Counted from the stretch's first letter, positions 42,395 to 50,841 are shown. The stretch: DNA of 64,000 nucleotides from Amycolatopsis sp. CA-128772 (GCF_002904295.1 NZ_PPHG01000091.1:50408-114407), one strand, 5' to 3'. Numbers and translations are program-made. Notes: a model not told the origin generated them from the sequence alone.

Positions 42395-43003
42395 CTAGCC
42401 GTGGGCGATCGAGACCTTGCGCCTGATCAGCGTGGGGTCCGCCACGGCGTCCAGCAGGTACGCGGCGACGTCGGCGCGCCGGATGGTGAACGTGCGGACG
42501 TTCCCGTCGAGCCGGCTCGCGACCTTGCCGGTGCGCGGCCCGTTCAGCAGCATCGGCGGCCGGACGATCGTCCAGTCCAGGTCGGTGGCGGCGACCACGG
42601 CCTCCATCGCCAGCATGTCCGCCCAGCCGTGCTTGAGGAAGGTGTTGAGCAGCGGCTTCACCAGGGAACGGGTGAAGAAGCCGTCCCCTTCGGTGTGCAT
42701 GCCGCTCGCGCTGACCACGAGCAGGCGCTTCGCCCCGGCGCCGATCGCCGCGCGGGCGCCGTCCACGCAGACCGTCGTCGGCCCGCGGTCGCGGGAGCCG
42801 ACCGCCGAAATCACCGCGTCCCGGCCTTCGACGGCGGCCGCCAGTTTCCCGTGTTCGTGCAGGCCCGCCACGACGACCTCGGCCGGCTGCTTCAGGCGCG
42901 CGGGGTCGCGGACGACGGCCGTCACGTGCCAGCCGCGCTCCAGCGCCTGCTTGACGACCTCGCCGCCGACGCCACCGGTCGCCCCCAGAACGGTGATCCG
43001 CAT
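42395..43003 (-). CDS. NAD(P)H-binding NmrA/SDR-like protein
   Basis: 202 residues from ATG 43003, with GAAGGAGG upstream. The atypical short-chain dehydrogenase motif is VLGATGGVGGEVV, followed by AVISAVGSRDRG, LVVSASGMHTEG and WTIVRPPMLLNG, as in NmrA-like or BLVRB-like reductases. No full YxxxK catalytic pair is seen. It shares a divergent promoter and a 21-bp-arm dyad with the TetR gene, so repression by that TetR is very likely. Confidence 0.88.
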   Translation of the reverse strand: MRITVLGATGGVGGEVVKQALERGWHVTAVVRDPARLKQPAEVVVAGLHEHGKLAAAVEGRDAVISAVGSRDRGPTTVCVDGARAAIGAGAKRLLVVSASGMHTEGDGFFTRSLVKPLLNTFLKHGWADMLAMEAVVAATDLDWTIVRPPMLLNGPRTGKVASRLDGNVRTFTIRRADVAAYLLDAVADPTLIRRKVSIAHG

Positions 43004-43014
43004 GGTGCCTCCTT

Positions 43015-43062
43015 CGTGGTTAGTGAACACTCACCGGGTAGGGTGAGTGTTCACTAACCACG
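43015..43062. promoter_or_regulatory. Long perfect dyad, TetR operator
   Basis: Arms of 21 bp, CGTGGTTAGTGAACACTCAC plus C (43015-43035) and its exact complement (43042-43062), around GGGGTA. It lies between divergent NmrA-like and TetR genes. Each arm itself holds a near-palindromic AGTGAACACT. Confidence 0.85.
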
Positions 43063-43087
43063 CTGAGAACGCACTCAGGGAGCCGCC

Positions 43088-43651
43088 ATGGGAAGCCGCG
43101 AAGAGATCGTCGCCGCGGCCGCGAAGGTGATGCGCGAGCAGGGCTACGCGCACGCCACGACCAAGGTCATCGCGCAGACCGCGGGCTACTCGGAGGCGCT
43201 GCTCTACAAGCACTTCCACGACAAGACCGACCTGTTCCTCAGCGTCATGGGCGAGGAACTGCCGGCGCTCGGCGCCACCCTGGGCGAACTCATCGCCGAC
43301 CCCGGCCGGGCGCCGCTGCGGGACAACCTGGCCCGCGTCGCCCGGCTCGGCCTGGCCTTCTACACCGAAGGGTTCCCGATCGCGGTCTCGGTCTTCTCCT
43401 CGCGGGACCTGCTGCGGTCGCACCGCGAACGGCTGGGCGAGCACGGCCCGCACGTGCTGCTCGGCGCCGTCGCGGACTACCTGCGCGCCGAGCGGGCGCT
43501 GGGCCGGATCAAGGCGGACACCGACGTCGAAGCGGCCGCGGCCCTGCTCCTCGGCGCGTGCTTCCACCAGGCGTTCCTGGCCACGTTCCACGAGCGCGAG
43601 CCGGCCGACCTCGCCGACCGGCTCGCGGGCACGCTGCTCGCCGCTCTCTAG
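43088..43651 (+). CDS. TetR-family regulator
   Basis: 187 residues from ATG 43088. N-terminal helix-turn-helix: ATTKVIAQTAGYSEALLYKHFHDKTDLFL. The C-terminal ligand domain is helical without a recognised ligand. The protein diverges from the NmrA-like reductase gene across a large dyad, so autoregulation and control of the reductase/SGNH pair are likely. Its stop overlaps the convergent GbsR-type gene by four bases. Confidence 0.92.
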   Translation: MGSREEIVAAAAKVMREQGYAHATTKVIAQTAGYSEALLYKHFHDKTDLFLSVMGEELPALGATLGELIADPGRAPLRDNLARVARLGLAFYTEGFPIAVSVFSSRDLLRSHRERLGEHGPHVLLGAVADYLRAERALGRIKADTDVEAAAALLLGACFHQAFLATFHEREPADLADRLAGTLLAAL

Positions 43652-44136
43652 GCGTTCTTTTCCTCGCGAAGCTTGTGCCAGCGCTCGTACATGCCGTTGA
43701 GCTCCGCCAGCATGAACGACAGGAAGTCGCGCATCTCGGCGAGCCGCCGGCCCGCGGGCGAGTCCTCGCCGAGGGCGTCGATGCCGTTGTCGGCCGCGTC
43801 GCGCCACATAGTGATCATGCGGTCGCGCTTGAGGAACGTGGCGTACCAGAGGTCGTCGAAGAGCCGGTAGTGGTCGCGGCGCTCGCCGGGCTCGCGCTCC
43901 TTGGCGACCAGGCCGACCTGCTCGAGGAAGCGCACCGCGCCCGAGACGGCGGCCGGGCTGACCGACAGCTGCGCGGCCAGCTCCGCCGCGGTCAGGCGGC
44001 CCTCGTCGGTGGTCATCAGCGCGGCGAACACCCGCGCGGACATGCGCTGCATCCCGATCTGGGAGAGCACCAGCGCCAGGCTCTCGACGTACCGGCGGAC
44101 GGCGTCTTCATCTCGCTTCGCTTCAGGCGTCGTCAT
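43648..44136 (-). CDS. GbsR/MarR-type regulator of the ABC exporter
   Basis: 162 residues from ATG 44136. Winged-helix region: RLTAAELAAQLSVSPAAVSGAVRFLEQVGLVAKEREPGERRDHYRLFDD, in the style of the GbsR branch of MarR proteins that often sit next to TnrB-like ABC exporters. The C-terminal part is helical (MLAELNGMYERWHKL). It diverges from the ABC genes; a CTTCACA-N4-TGTGAAG inverted repeat lies in the shared promoter, so it probably represses the exporter. Confidence 0.88.
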   Translation of the reverse strand: MTTPEAKRDEDAVRRYVESLALVLSQIGMQRMSARVFAALMTTDEGRLTAAELAAQLSVSPAAVSGAVRFLEQVGLVAKEREPGERRDHYRLFDDLWYATFLKRDRMITMWRDAADNGIDALGEDSPAGRRLAEMRDFLSFMLAELNGMYERWHKLREEKNA

Positions 44137-44192
44137 CGGCCCATCCTCCCGTACCCGCCCCCAGCGATCACTTGATCTAGACATTTTCTTAA

Positions 44193-44210
44193 CTTCACAA
44201 CTTTGTGAAG
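44193..44210. promoter_or_regulatory. Inverted repeat in the exporter promoter
   Basis: CTTCACA-ACTT-TGTGAAG, 20 bp before the ABC ATPase start and 57 bp from the divergent regulator start. Probable operator of the GbsR-type regulator. Confidence 0.6.
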
Positions 44211-44229
44211 CAAGCGTAGCTTCCGAACC

Positions 44230-45135
44230 ATGGAAAACGCCATTTCGGTCATCGACCTGCACAAGTCGTTCGGCCGGACGAAGGCCCTCGACGGCCTCGA
44301 CCTGCAGGTGCCCGCGGGGGAGGTGCACGGCTTCCTCGGCCCGAACGGCGCCGGGAAGTCGACCACCGTCCGGGTGCTGCTCGGCCTGCTCCGCAAGGAT
44401 CCTGGTGCTTCGGGGGAAGTTCGTGTGCTCGGCGGCGACCCCTGGAAGGACGCCGCGAGCCTGCACCGCCGCCTGGCCTACGTGCCCGGCGACGTCAACC
44501 TCTGGCCCAACCTCTCCGGCGGCGAGGTGATCGACCTGCTCGGGCGCCTGCGCGGCGGCCTGGACGTCAAGCGCCGCACCGAGCTGATCGAGCGGTTCGA
44601 CCTCGACCCGAAGAAGAAGGGGCGGACGTACTCGAAGGGCAACCGGCAGAAGGTGGCCATCGTCGCCGCCCTCGCGTCCCGGGTCGACCTGCTGATCCTC
44701 GACGAGCCGACGTCCGGGCTCGACCCGCTGATGGAGGCGACCTTCCAGTACGCCATCCAGGAGGAACGCGAGCAGGGGCGGACCGTGCTGCTCTCCAGCC
44801 ACATCCTCGCCGAGGTCGAAGCGCTGTGCGACAAGGTCAGCATCATCCGCAACGGCCGCACGGTGGAGTCCGGCACGCTCGCCGAGCTGCGGCACCTGAC
44901 CCGGACGTCGATCACCGCCGAGCTGGCCGCCCCGCCGAACGGGCTCGCGAACCTGGCCGACATCCACGACCTCAAGGTCGAGGGCAACCGCGTCCGCTTC
45001 GACGTCGAGACGCGTTCGCTCGACGAAGCCCTGCGGCAGCTGACCGAGGTCGGCGTCCGCAGCCTGGTCAGCCAGCCGCCGACGCTGGAAGAGCTGTTCC
45101 TGCGCCACTACACGACCGAGGCGGGCGCGAAATGA
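44230..45135 (+). CDS. ABC transporter ATP-binding protein (polyketide/drug exporter type)
   Basis: 301 residues from ATG 44230. Walker A GPNGAGKST, Q-loop region LAYVPGDVNLWPNLSGGE, ABC signature region SKGNRQKVAI (variant of LSGGQ), Walker B LLILDEP and switch His in LLSSHIL. The C-terminal extension is that of DrrA/TnrB2-like exporters. Coupled by ATGA to the permease gene. Substrate unknown; drug or lipid export is typical of the family. Confidence 0.95.
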   Translation: MENAISVIDLHKSFGRTKALDGLDLQVPAGEVHGFLGPNGAGKSTTVRVLLGLLRKDPGASGEVRVLGGDPWKDAASLHRRLAYVPGDVNLWPNLSGGEVIDLLGRLRGGLDVKRRTELIERFDLDPKKKGRTYSKGNRQKVAIVAALASRVDLLILDEPTSGLDPLMEATFQYAIQEEREQGRTVLLSSHILAEVEALCDKVSIIRNGRTVESGTLAELRHLTRTSITAELAAPPNGLANLADIHDLKVEGNRVRFDVETRSLDEALRQLTEVGVRSLVSQPPTLEELFLRHYTTEAGAK

Positions 45136-46769
45136 CCGCGACCCTCTCACGCGCCGAAGCCGCGGTCGCGCCCGCGCACGAATTGGCCGGCACCTGGCAC
45201 CTCACCCGGCTCGCGCTGCGCCGCGACCGCGTGGTCCTGCCGATCTGGATCGTGCTGCTCAGCGTCGTCCCGGCGAGCACGGTCAACACGTTCACGCAGT
45301 TCTACCCGACCGTCGCCGACCGGCTCGCGCTGCAGGCCGGCGCGAACGCCAACCCGTCGTACGCACTGCTCTACGGCCCGCCGTTCGACCTGACCACGGC
45401 CGGCGGGTTCATCGCCTGGCGCATGTGCGGGTTCCTCGCCGTGCTCACCGGCCTGATGGTCGTCTTCACCGTCACCCGGCACACCCGCGCCGAGGAGGAC
45501 ACCGGGCGCGCGGAGCTGCTCGCGTCCGCGGTGGTCGGCCGGTACGCGGCGCTGACGGCGTCGCTGCTGGTGGCCGGCGGCGCGAGCGTGCTGACCGGGC
45601 TGGTCCAGGCCGGCACGATGGTCGGCGCCGGCCTGCCCGCGGCCGGTTCGGTCGCCTTCGGCGCGTCGGAAGCGCTGGTGGGGCTGGTGTTCACCGCGGT
45701 GGCGGCGGTCGCCGTCCAGCTGGCCGAGTATTCGCGCACGGCCAACGGCATCGGGACGGCCGTGGTCGGTGCCGCCTTCCTGCTCCGCGGGGCCGGGGAC
45801 TCCACTGTGGACGCTCGCTGGCTGTCCTGGCTGTCGCCGATCGGGTGGGTTCAGCAGGTACGGGCGTTCGCCGGGGAACGCTGGTGGGTCCTCCTGCTGC
45901 CGGTGGCGTTCACCCTGGTCGCCGGCGCCCTCGGGTACTGGCTGCTCCCCCGCCGGGACGTCGGCGTCGGCATCCTGCCGCCCCGGCCGGGCCCGGCGAC
46001 GGCGGCCCCGAGCCTGCGGTCGCCGCTCGCGCTGGCCTGGCGGCTGCACCGCGGCCCGCTGCTCGGCTGGACGATCGGCACCGCCGTGGTCGGCGCGGTC
46101 TTCGGCTCGATCGCCAGCGGCATCGGCGACCTCGTCGGCTCGAGCCCGCAGGCGCAGCAGATCTTCGAGCGGCTCGGCGGCAGCCACGCGCTGACGCAGG
46201 CGTTCCTCGCCGCGATGGCCGGGATGTTCGCCATGGTCGCGTCGCTGTACGGCGTCCAGGCGGTGCTGCGGATGCGCGGCGAGGAGACCGCGATCCGGCT
46301 CGAGCCGGTGCTGGCCACCAGCGTCGGCCGGCTGCGCTGGGCGGGCAGCCACCTGGTGTTCGCCTTCTTCGGCACGGCGGCGCTGCTGCTGTCGGGCGGG
46401 GTGTTCATGGGGCTGGCCAACGGGTTGCGCACCGGCGATGTCGGCGGCTCGATCGCGGACACCCTCGCCGGGATGCTCGTCCAGCTGCCCGCGGCCTGGG
46501 TGGTGGTCGCGCTGGCGGTGGCGATCTTCGGGCTGCTGCCGGGCTTCTCGGCCGCGGCGTGGGCGGCCGGCGCGCTGGCGCTGCTGCTCAGCCTGTTCGG
46601 CCCGGTGCTCGACCTGCCGCAGGCGATGCTGGACGTCTCGCCTTTTCAGCACCCGCCGAAGATCCCCGGCCAGGCGTTCACCGCGACCCCGCTCGCCTGG
46701 CTGCTGGCGGTCGCCGTCGTCGCGCTGGCCGCCGGGCTGCTCGGCTGGAGGCGCCGCGACGTCGGCTAG
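45132..46769 (+). CDS. ABC exporter permease (TnrB3/polyketide antibiotic exporter type)
   Basis: 545 residues with about twelve hydrophobic helices in two similar halves. The first half starts TWHLTRLALRRDRVVLPIWI, the second LAWRLHRGPLLGWTIG. This long duplicated permease is typical of the tetronasin-exporter-like family (COG3559). Start ATG 45132 overlaps the ATPase stop. A TCCACTGTGGA motif occurs in the coding region (45801-45811). The IS-remnant hairpin at 46794-46852 now lies just after the gene and may act as its terminator. Confidence 0.92.
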   Translation: MTATLSRAEAAVAPAHELAGTWHLTRLALRRDRVVLPIWIVLLSVVPASTVNTFTQFYPTVADRLALQAGANANPSYALLYGPPFDLTTAGGFIAWRMCGFLAVLTGLMVVFTVTRHTRAEEDTGRAELLASAVVGRYAALTASLLVAGGASVLTGLVQAGTMVGAGLPAAGSVAFGASEALVGLVFTAVAAVAVQLAEYSRTANGIGTAVVGAAFLLRGAGDSTVDARWLSWLSPIGWVQQVRAFAGERWWVLLLPVAFTLVAGALGYWLLPRRDVGVGILPPRPGPATAAPSLRSPLALAWRLHRGPLLGWTIGTAVVGAVFGSIASGIGDLVGSSPQAQQIFERLGGSHALTQAFLAAMAGMFAMVASLYGVQAVLRMRGEETAIRLEPVLATSVGRLRWAGSHLVFAFFGTAALLLSGGVFMGLANGLRTGDVGGSIADTLAGMLVQLPAAWVVVALAVAIFGLLPGFSAAAWAAGALALLLSLFGPVLDLPQAMLDVSPFQHPPKIPGQAFTATPLAWLLAVAVVALAAGLLGWRRRDVG

Positions 46770-46793
46770 ACGAGCGGATGATCTTGCGGTAGG

Positions 46794-47316
46794 GAAGGGC
46801 CTCCGGGTTCGGTGTGGATTGCGACGTCTACACCGGTCAACGGAGGCCCTTCGTGACTCACGCACCCTTAACGCCGACCGGGAGACTGCGCCTGGCCCGC
46901 TGTGTCGCGGAGAAGGGATGGCCACTGCGGAACGGTGCCAGGTGTCGGTCTCGACCGCCGCGCGGTGGGCCTGCCGTTACCGCGACCACGGCGAAGCCGG
47001 CCTGGCCGACCGGACCAGCCCGAACCGCACCCCATCCCGGACGGAGCGGCGGGTAATCAAGGTCCGCGTCCTACGCCGATGGGGCCCAGCCCGCATCGGC
47101 TACCTGCTCGGGCTCAACCCCTCGACCGTGCATCGGATCCTGACCCGCTACCGGCTCGACGAGTGGGCATACGCCCAGCCCTACCGCACCGAAGCCGAAC
47201 GCCGTCAAGCCTTACCAGGCTGGCTGCACACCTACAATCACTACCGCGGTCACACCGCACTCGCAGGCCAACCACCCGCCGGCCGCGTCCTCAACCTCAC
47301 GGGTCAGTACGGCTAG
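46794..47316 (+). pseudogene. IS481-family transposase remnant with internal deletion and frameshift
   Basis: The left part has a perfect hairpin (GAAGGGCCTCCG 46794-46805, CGGAGGCCCTTC 46841-46852) and GTG 46853 opening VTHAPLTPTGRLRLARC. The frame then shifts near 46935 to QVSVSTAARWACRYRDHGE and GYLLGLNPSTVHRILTRY, the two N-terminal helix-turn-helix motifs of IS481 transposases. It jumps directly to the C-terminal DEWAYAQPYRTEAERRQALP, NHYRGHTAL and LNLTGQYG. The whole DDE catalytic core, expected between these blocks, is missing. Non-functional fossil; target duplications were not identified. Confidence 0.85.
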
Positions 47317-47819
47317 ATCGGCCGCAGCTCGCGGTCCGGCCCGACCAGCAGCTGCACCTGCGGCCCCGCCTTTCCGCAGGCGGGGCCGTTCGGCTCGCTG
47401 AAGGTGGGCGTGACGTCGGTGGCGTGCGGCCGGCCGTCGTCGAACCGGACGGTGACCCGGACCGGCTCGGCGGGCAGGCCCGGGATGTCGGCGAAGCCGT
47501 GCAGGCCGCCGGTCGGCACCATCGAGGCGCCGCAGGCGCTGTCCGGGCCGGTGCCGGCGCAGGTCGCGGCGCCCGCGGTCGTCTCGGGCGTGAGGTCGAT
47601 TGCCCGGTTGACGCACTGGCCGCGCCAGCACGCCTCCAGCGTCGCGCGGGTGATGCCGGCGGGCGCCGGGATCGTCAGGCTGATCCCGGTCAGGTAGCCG
47701 ATCGCGGGGCAGGCGACGACCGGCGCGGCGCAGCCGGCCGTGCCCGCCGCGGCCAGGGCGATCCAGGGGAAAGCACGCATACCGGCCAGACGGGCCCCGC
47801 GCCCGCCCGGTTGCATCAT
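47313..47819 (-). CDS. Hypothetical lipoprotein
   Basis: 168 residues from ATG 47819, which overlaps the stop of the upstream gene (TGATG). A start at 47780 (MRAFPWIALAAAG) would give 155. A lipobox-like AAAGTAGC ends the signal. The rest has several Cys residues (VACPAIG, LEACWRGQC, AATCAGTG, ACGASM), suggesting disulfides outside the cell. No family was recognised. Its end overlaps the end of the IS remnant by three bases, so the fossil abuts it. Confidence 0.7.
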   Translation of the reverse strand: MMQPGGRGARLAGMRAFPWIALAAAGTAGCAAPVVACPAIGYLTGISLTIPAPAGITRATLEACWRGQCVNRAIDLTPETTAGAATCAGTGPDSACGASMVPTGGLHGFADIPGLPAEPVRVTVRFDDGRPHATDVTPTFSEPNGPACGKAGPQVQLLVGPDRELRPI

Positions 47820-48142
47820 CAGTCACGCCACCCCGAAGTCAGCGGGAACGCCGGCGACGACGAGGTCGGCGTGACGGACGTCGCCGACGTCACGGTGACC
47901 TCGACGACGCTGGTGGTGGTCGTGGGCGGCGACGTCTCGACGGAGGTGACGGTGGCCGCCGGCCCCGACTCGGTCACGGTGACGGGCACCGCGGACACGG
48001 TCCGGGTCGTCGGATCGCTGGTGGTGTCGACCGGCCGCGGACCGGACCGGCCGGCGACGAGCAGCGCGGCGACGAGCAACCCGGTGGCGAACCCCGCCAG
48101 CCCGGTGACCGCGGCGGAACCCCAGGTAGGTCGGCCACTCAT
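47819..48142 (-). CDS. Hypothetical membrane-anchored Thr/Ser-rich protein
   Basis: 107 residues from ATG 48142. One N-terminal TM helix (VTGLAGFATGLLVAALLVAG) and an extracytoplasmic Thr/Val/Ser/Pro-rich domain (ETSPPTTTTSVVEVTVTSAT). No enzymatic motif. Translationally coupled to the downstream lipoprotein gene, so the two may act together at the cell surface. Confidence 0.7.
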   Translation of the reverse strand: MSGRPTWGSAAVTGLAGFATGLLVAALLVAGRSGPRPVDTTSDPTTRTVSAVPVTVTESGPAATVTSVETSPPTTTTSVVEVTVTSATSVTPTSSSPAFPLTSGWRD

Positions 48143-48238
48143 CCGGGCACCCCCTCGCCACGCGCAGCGCAGGTACGAGGACTAACTCGCGTTGATCTTA
48201 CGTCGTGTTACCCGAAGTGCACATTGAGTTCTGCCGGC

Positions 48239-48811
48239 TCAACTTTGCGTCGCAGGCGCGGCTTGAAGGGCCGCGGTGGCGCGCAGGCCGTCGACGACCA
48301 CGCGGATCAGGTGTTCGCTGCCCGGCGCGTACCGCTCGACGGCGAGGCAGCCGACGATGAGCGCCCGCAGGTCGTCGCCGTCGATGTCCGGGCGGATGGC
48401 GCCGGCCGCCTGGGCCCGCCGGAGCAGCTCGGCGAGGGCCGCGCGGAACTCGTCGCCCGCTCCGGCCTTGAGGGCGTGCCCGCTCGATTCGGCGAGCGCG
48501 TCGCAGATCGCCCGGTTGAGCGACGCCTGCCGGATGACGCGGACGAAGTAGTCGAAGAAGACGGCGCCGGGGTCATCGGCGGTCGCCAGGGCGTGGGCTT
48601 CCTCGGCGAACTGCTGGATGCGTTCGAGGACGACGGCCTGGAAAAGGGCTTCCTTGCTGGGGAAGTGCCGGTAGACGGTGCCGGCCCCGACCCCGGCCAG
48701 CCGCGCGATGTCGTCAAGCGGCACGGCCAGGCCGTCAAGCGCGAACGCCTCCTCGGCGGCGGCCAGCACCTTGGCCCGGTTGCGCCGGGCGTCGACACGC
48801 ATCTTTTCCAT
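48239..48811 (-). CDS. TetR-family regulator
   Basis: 190 residues from ATG 48811. Helix-turn-helix: VPLDDIARLAGVGAGTVYRHFPSKEALF. The C-terminal domain is of the TetR_C type with AICDALAESSGHALKAGAG. It diverges from the SnoaL-like gene, and an imperfect palindrome lies between the -35 and -10 of that gene's promoter, so it is probably the repressor of that gene. Confidence 0.9.
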   Translation of the reverse strand: MEKMRVDARRNRAKVLAAAEEAFALDGLAVPLDDIARLAGVGAGTVYRHFPSKEALFQAVVLERIQQFAEEAHALATADDPGAVFFDYFVRVIRQASLNRAICDALAESSGHALKAGAGDEFRAALAELLRRAQAAGAIRPDIDGDDLRALIVGCLAVERYAPGSEHLIRVVVDGLRATAALQAAPATQS

Positions 48812-48823
48812 CAAGTCTCCTCG

Positions 48824-48853
48824 TTGACAACCGGAACGCGCGCTCCGTATGGT
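48824..48853 (+). promoter_or_regulatory. Promoter of the SnoaL-like gene with embedded palindrome
   Basis: TTGACA (48824-48829) and TATGGT (48848-48853) are 18 bp apart. The spacer holds CGGAACGCGCGCTCCG (48832-48847), a 16-bp palindrome with one mismatched pair, placed as a TetR operator would be. Confidence 0.65.
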
Positions 48854-48906
48854 CGCAAGCGGGTCCACCGTTCCGATTCAACGCCCAGTCTTGCAGGAGA
48901 ATTCCG

Positions 48907-49680
48907 ATGCCGCGCACCGTGCCCGAAGTTGCCGCCCTGGTCGCCAAGGGCCTGTCCACCTTGGACACCACCCCGTTCGCCGACCTGTTCGCCGCCGACG
49001 CGGTGTACGAGCTGCCGTTCCTCGGGGAACGGATCGAAGGCCGCGACGCAGTGGTGACGGCGTTGGCCGCGGGCGGTGTCCGGGCCAGAGCTTTCGGCCT
49101 GACGAAAGCGCAGGTCACGACCACGCTGACCGAGTCGGGGTTCGCGGTGGAGCTGGTGGTTTCGGGCCCGGCGGGCGAGTTCCCGTCTTCGGTGGGGGTC
49201 GTGACGGTTGCGGACGGGGAGATCACGTCGTACCGCGACTACCCGAACCTGGCCGCGGCCGCGCGGCTCGCCCGGCCGGTGTTCGACCGGTTCCTCGCCG
49301 CCTCGGTGGAGAACCGCTGGGACGACCTCGCGGACCTCTACGCCGAGGACGTCACCATCGAGATGCCGTTCACGCTCCCCGGCGTACCGCGGCTGACGAA
49401 GGGGCGCGAAGAGCTGCGCCGCCGCTTCCACGCCGCGGGGCAGGTTCGCCGGCTGGTGAAAGCGGAGAACGTCGTGGTCCACGCGACCGCGGACCCGGCG
49501 GTGCTGGTCGCGGAGTTCGACCTGCACGGCGAGGTCGGCGGCGCGGCGTTCGTGTCCACGTACGTGATGGTGATGACGGTCCAGAACGGCCGGATCACCC
49601 ACTCCCGCGACTACACGGACACCGCCGCCGCGGCGGAGCGGCTCAAGGCGTTGTCGCCTGCTGACTCGACGGGGGAATGA
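48907..49680 (+). CDS. Protein with two SnoaL/NTF2-like domains
   Basis: 257 residues from ATG 48907. Two tandem NTF2-like folds: residues about 1-120 (LFAADAVYELPFLGERIEGRD, EITSYRDYPN) and about 125-250 (LYAEDVTIEMPFTLPGVP, RITHSRDYTD). Each shows the fold's typical acidic-loop and SYRDY/SRDYTD ending. Members are small-molecule isomerases or binding proteins; the substrate is not evident. Its 3' end overlaps the convergent membrane-protein gene by 38 bp. Confidence 0.85.
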   Translation: MPRTVPEVAALVAKGLSTLDTTPFADLFAADAVYELPFLGERIEGRDAVVTALAAGGVRARAFGLTKAQVTTTLTESGFAVELVVSGPAGEFPSSVGVVTVADGEITSYRDYPNLAAAARLARPVFDRFLAASVENRWDDLADLYAEDVTIEMPFTLPGVPRLTKGREELRRRFHAAGQVRRLVKAENVVVHATADPAVLVAEFDLHGEVGGAAFVSTYVMVMTVQNGRITHSRDYTDTAAAAERLKALSPADSTGE

Positions 49681-50434
49681 ACAGCCGCTCGAACGTGCTC
49701 ACCGTGTGCTCCCACACCCCCGGCACCAGCAGTACCCCCAGCAGCGCGAACACCGGGAAGATCAGCCGCTTCTCGACCTTCTTGCCGGTCCGGAAGCGCA
49801 GCGCCTTCGGCGGCCGGATCTCGTACCACGTCTCGCCCGCGATCGGGACCGGGAACAGGAACGGGCACCCGGCCTCCGTCAACGCGTCACCCAGGCAATG
49901 GGTCAAGCACCCCGCTGCCACCGCGATGCCCAGCCAGCCCGAGATCGACTCCAGCTCACCCGCCCGGTCCGGCGGGGCCGTGAAGAACCACCACGCCACC
50001 GCCGCTCCGCTCACCGGGAGCAGCCAGTCGCCCAACGCGCCTTCCGCCAGCATCAGGCCGAAGATCACCACGCCGACGACCGCCCACGGGCCGCCCTGCT
50101 CGGTACCCCATGACGTCAGGAGGCCCAGGCCGGCCGCGAACAGGACCGTGTGGGACAGGTGGCGGTGCTTGCCGGTGACCTTCTCGTCGCGCGGGCCCTT
50201 CGTGAGGGCGTAGATCCCCGCCGAGACGTGGCGCAGGAGCCAGGACAGGGCGCCCGTCAGCCAGCCGAGCAGGCGGGAGGCGCTCGCTCCGGGGTGGTCG
50301 AGGTCGGGCAGCAGGGCGAACCCCGCCGTCGTGGCCGCGAAGACCACCGCCTGGTGCACCGACCCCGCCCCGACCGCGGGCGCCAGGGCCAAGCCCGCGC
50401 ACCAGCCGGTCAGGGCATGCGTGCGCCCCATCAT
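49643..50434 (-). CDS. YdjM/DUF457-family membrane-bound metal-dependent hydrolase
   Basis: 263 residues from ATG 50434. DUF457 features: MMGRTHALTGW with the first His, GFALLPDLDHPGA with Asp-His ligands, and KHRHLSHTVLF, the metal-site motif. Several hydrophobic helices run through the protein. The name comes from family annotation; its reaction is unproven. The C-terminus overlaps the convergent SnoaL-like gene by 38 bp, longer than the other overlaps here. Confidence 0.87.
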   Translation of the reverse strand: MMGRTHALTGWCAGLALAPAVGAGSVHQAVVFAATTAGFALLPDLDHPGASASRLLGWLTGALSWLLRHVSAGIYALTKGPRDEKVTGKHRHLSHTVLFAAGLGLLTSWGTEQGGPWAVVGVVIFGLMLAEGALGDWLLPVSGAAVAWWFFTAPPDRAGELESISGWLGIAVAAGCLTHCLGDALTEAGCPFLFPVPIAGETWYEIRPPKALRFRTGKKVEKRLIFPVFALLGVLLVPGVWEHTVSTFERLFIPPSSQQATTP

Positions 50435-50487
50435 CGTGCCGCCCCCAGGATCCGCGGAAAATCAGTCCGCGGAACGTTAGCGGGCGG

Positions 50488-50841
50488 TCAGGCTTGGGGA
50501 TCTTCCGACACGCTCAGGTGTTCGGCCACGCCGGTGAGCTCGATCACGCGGCTCACCGCGGGGCTGGGGACGACCGCGAGTTCGACGTCCTGCTCGCCGG
50601 CCTGGCGTTGTGCGCGGAGCACCACGTTCAGCGCGGAGGAATCGAAGAAGGTCACCCCGGTCAGATCGGCCACGACCCGCTGCGCGCGCTTGTCCGCGAT
50701 CAGCCCGGCCAGGGCCTCCTGCAGCTGCGGGCTGGTCAGCAGATCGAGCTCGCCGGTGACCACCACCCGGGGCTCCGTCGCGTCGGTGTCCAGCGTGATG
50801 CCGAACCCGGGCGGGGTGGCGTTCTGGTCGGCTGCGGGCAT
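50488..50841 (-). CDS. STAS-domain anti-anti-sigma factor
   Basis: 117 residues from ATG 50841, with GGAG upstream. A SpoIIAA/RsbV-like STAS domain with VVVTGELDLLTSPQLQEAL and the phosphorylatable Ser in FFDSSALNVVL. It would capture an RsbW-type kinase and so release a SigF/SigB-like factor (family knowledge). A suitable kinase and sigma pair lie close by at 51543-52735 on the other strand. Confidence 0.92.
   Translation of the reverse strand: MPAADQNATPPGFGITLDTDATEPRVVVTGELDLLTSPQLQEALAGLIADKRAQRVVADLTGVTFFDSSALNVVLRAQRQAGEQDVELAVVPSPAVSRVIELTGVAEHLSVSEDPQA

Noticed and set aside
44173..44183. TGATCTAGACA as a third DasR site
   Set aside because: Two core mismatches; not counted with the two perfect cores.
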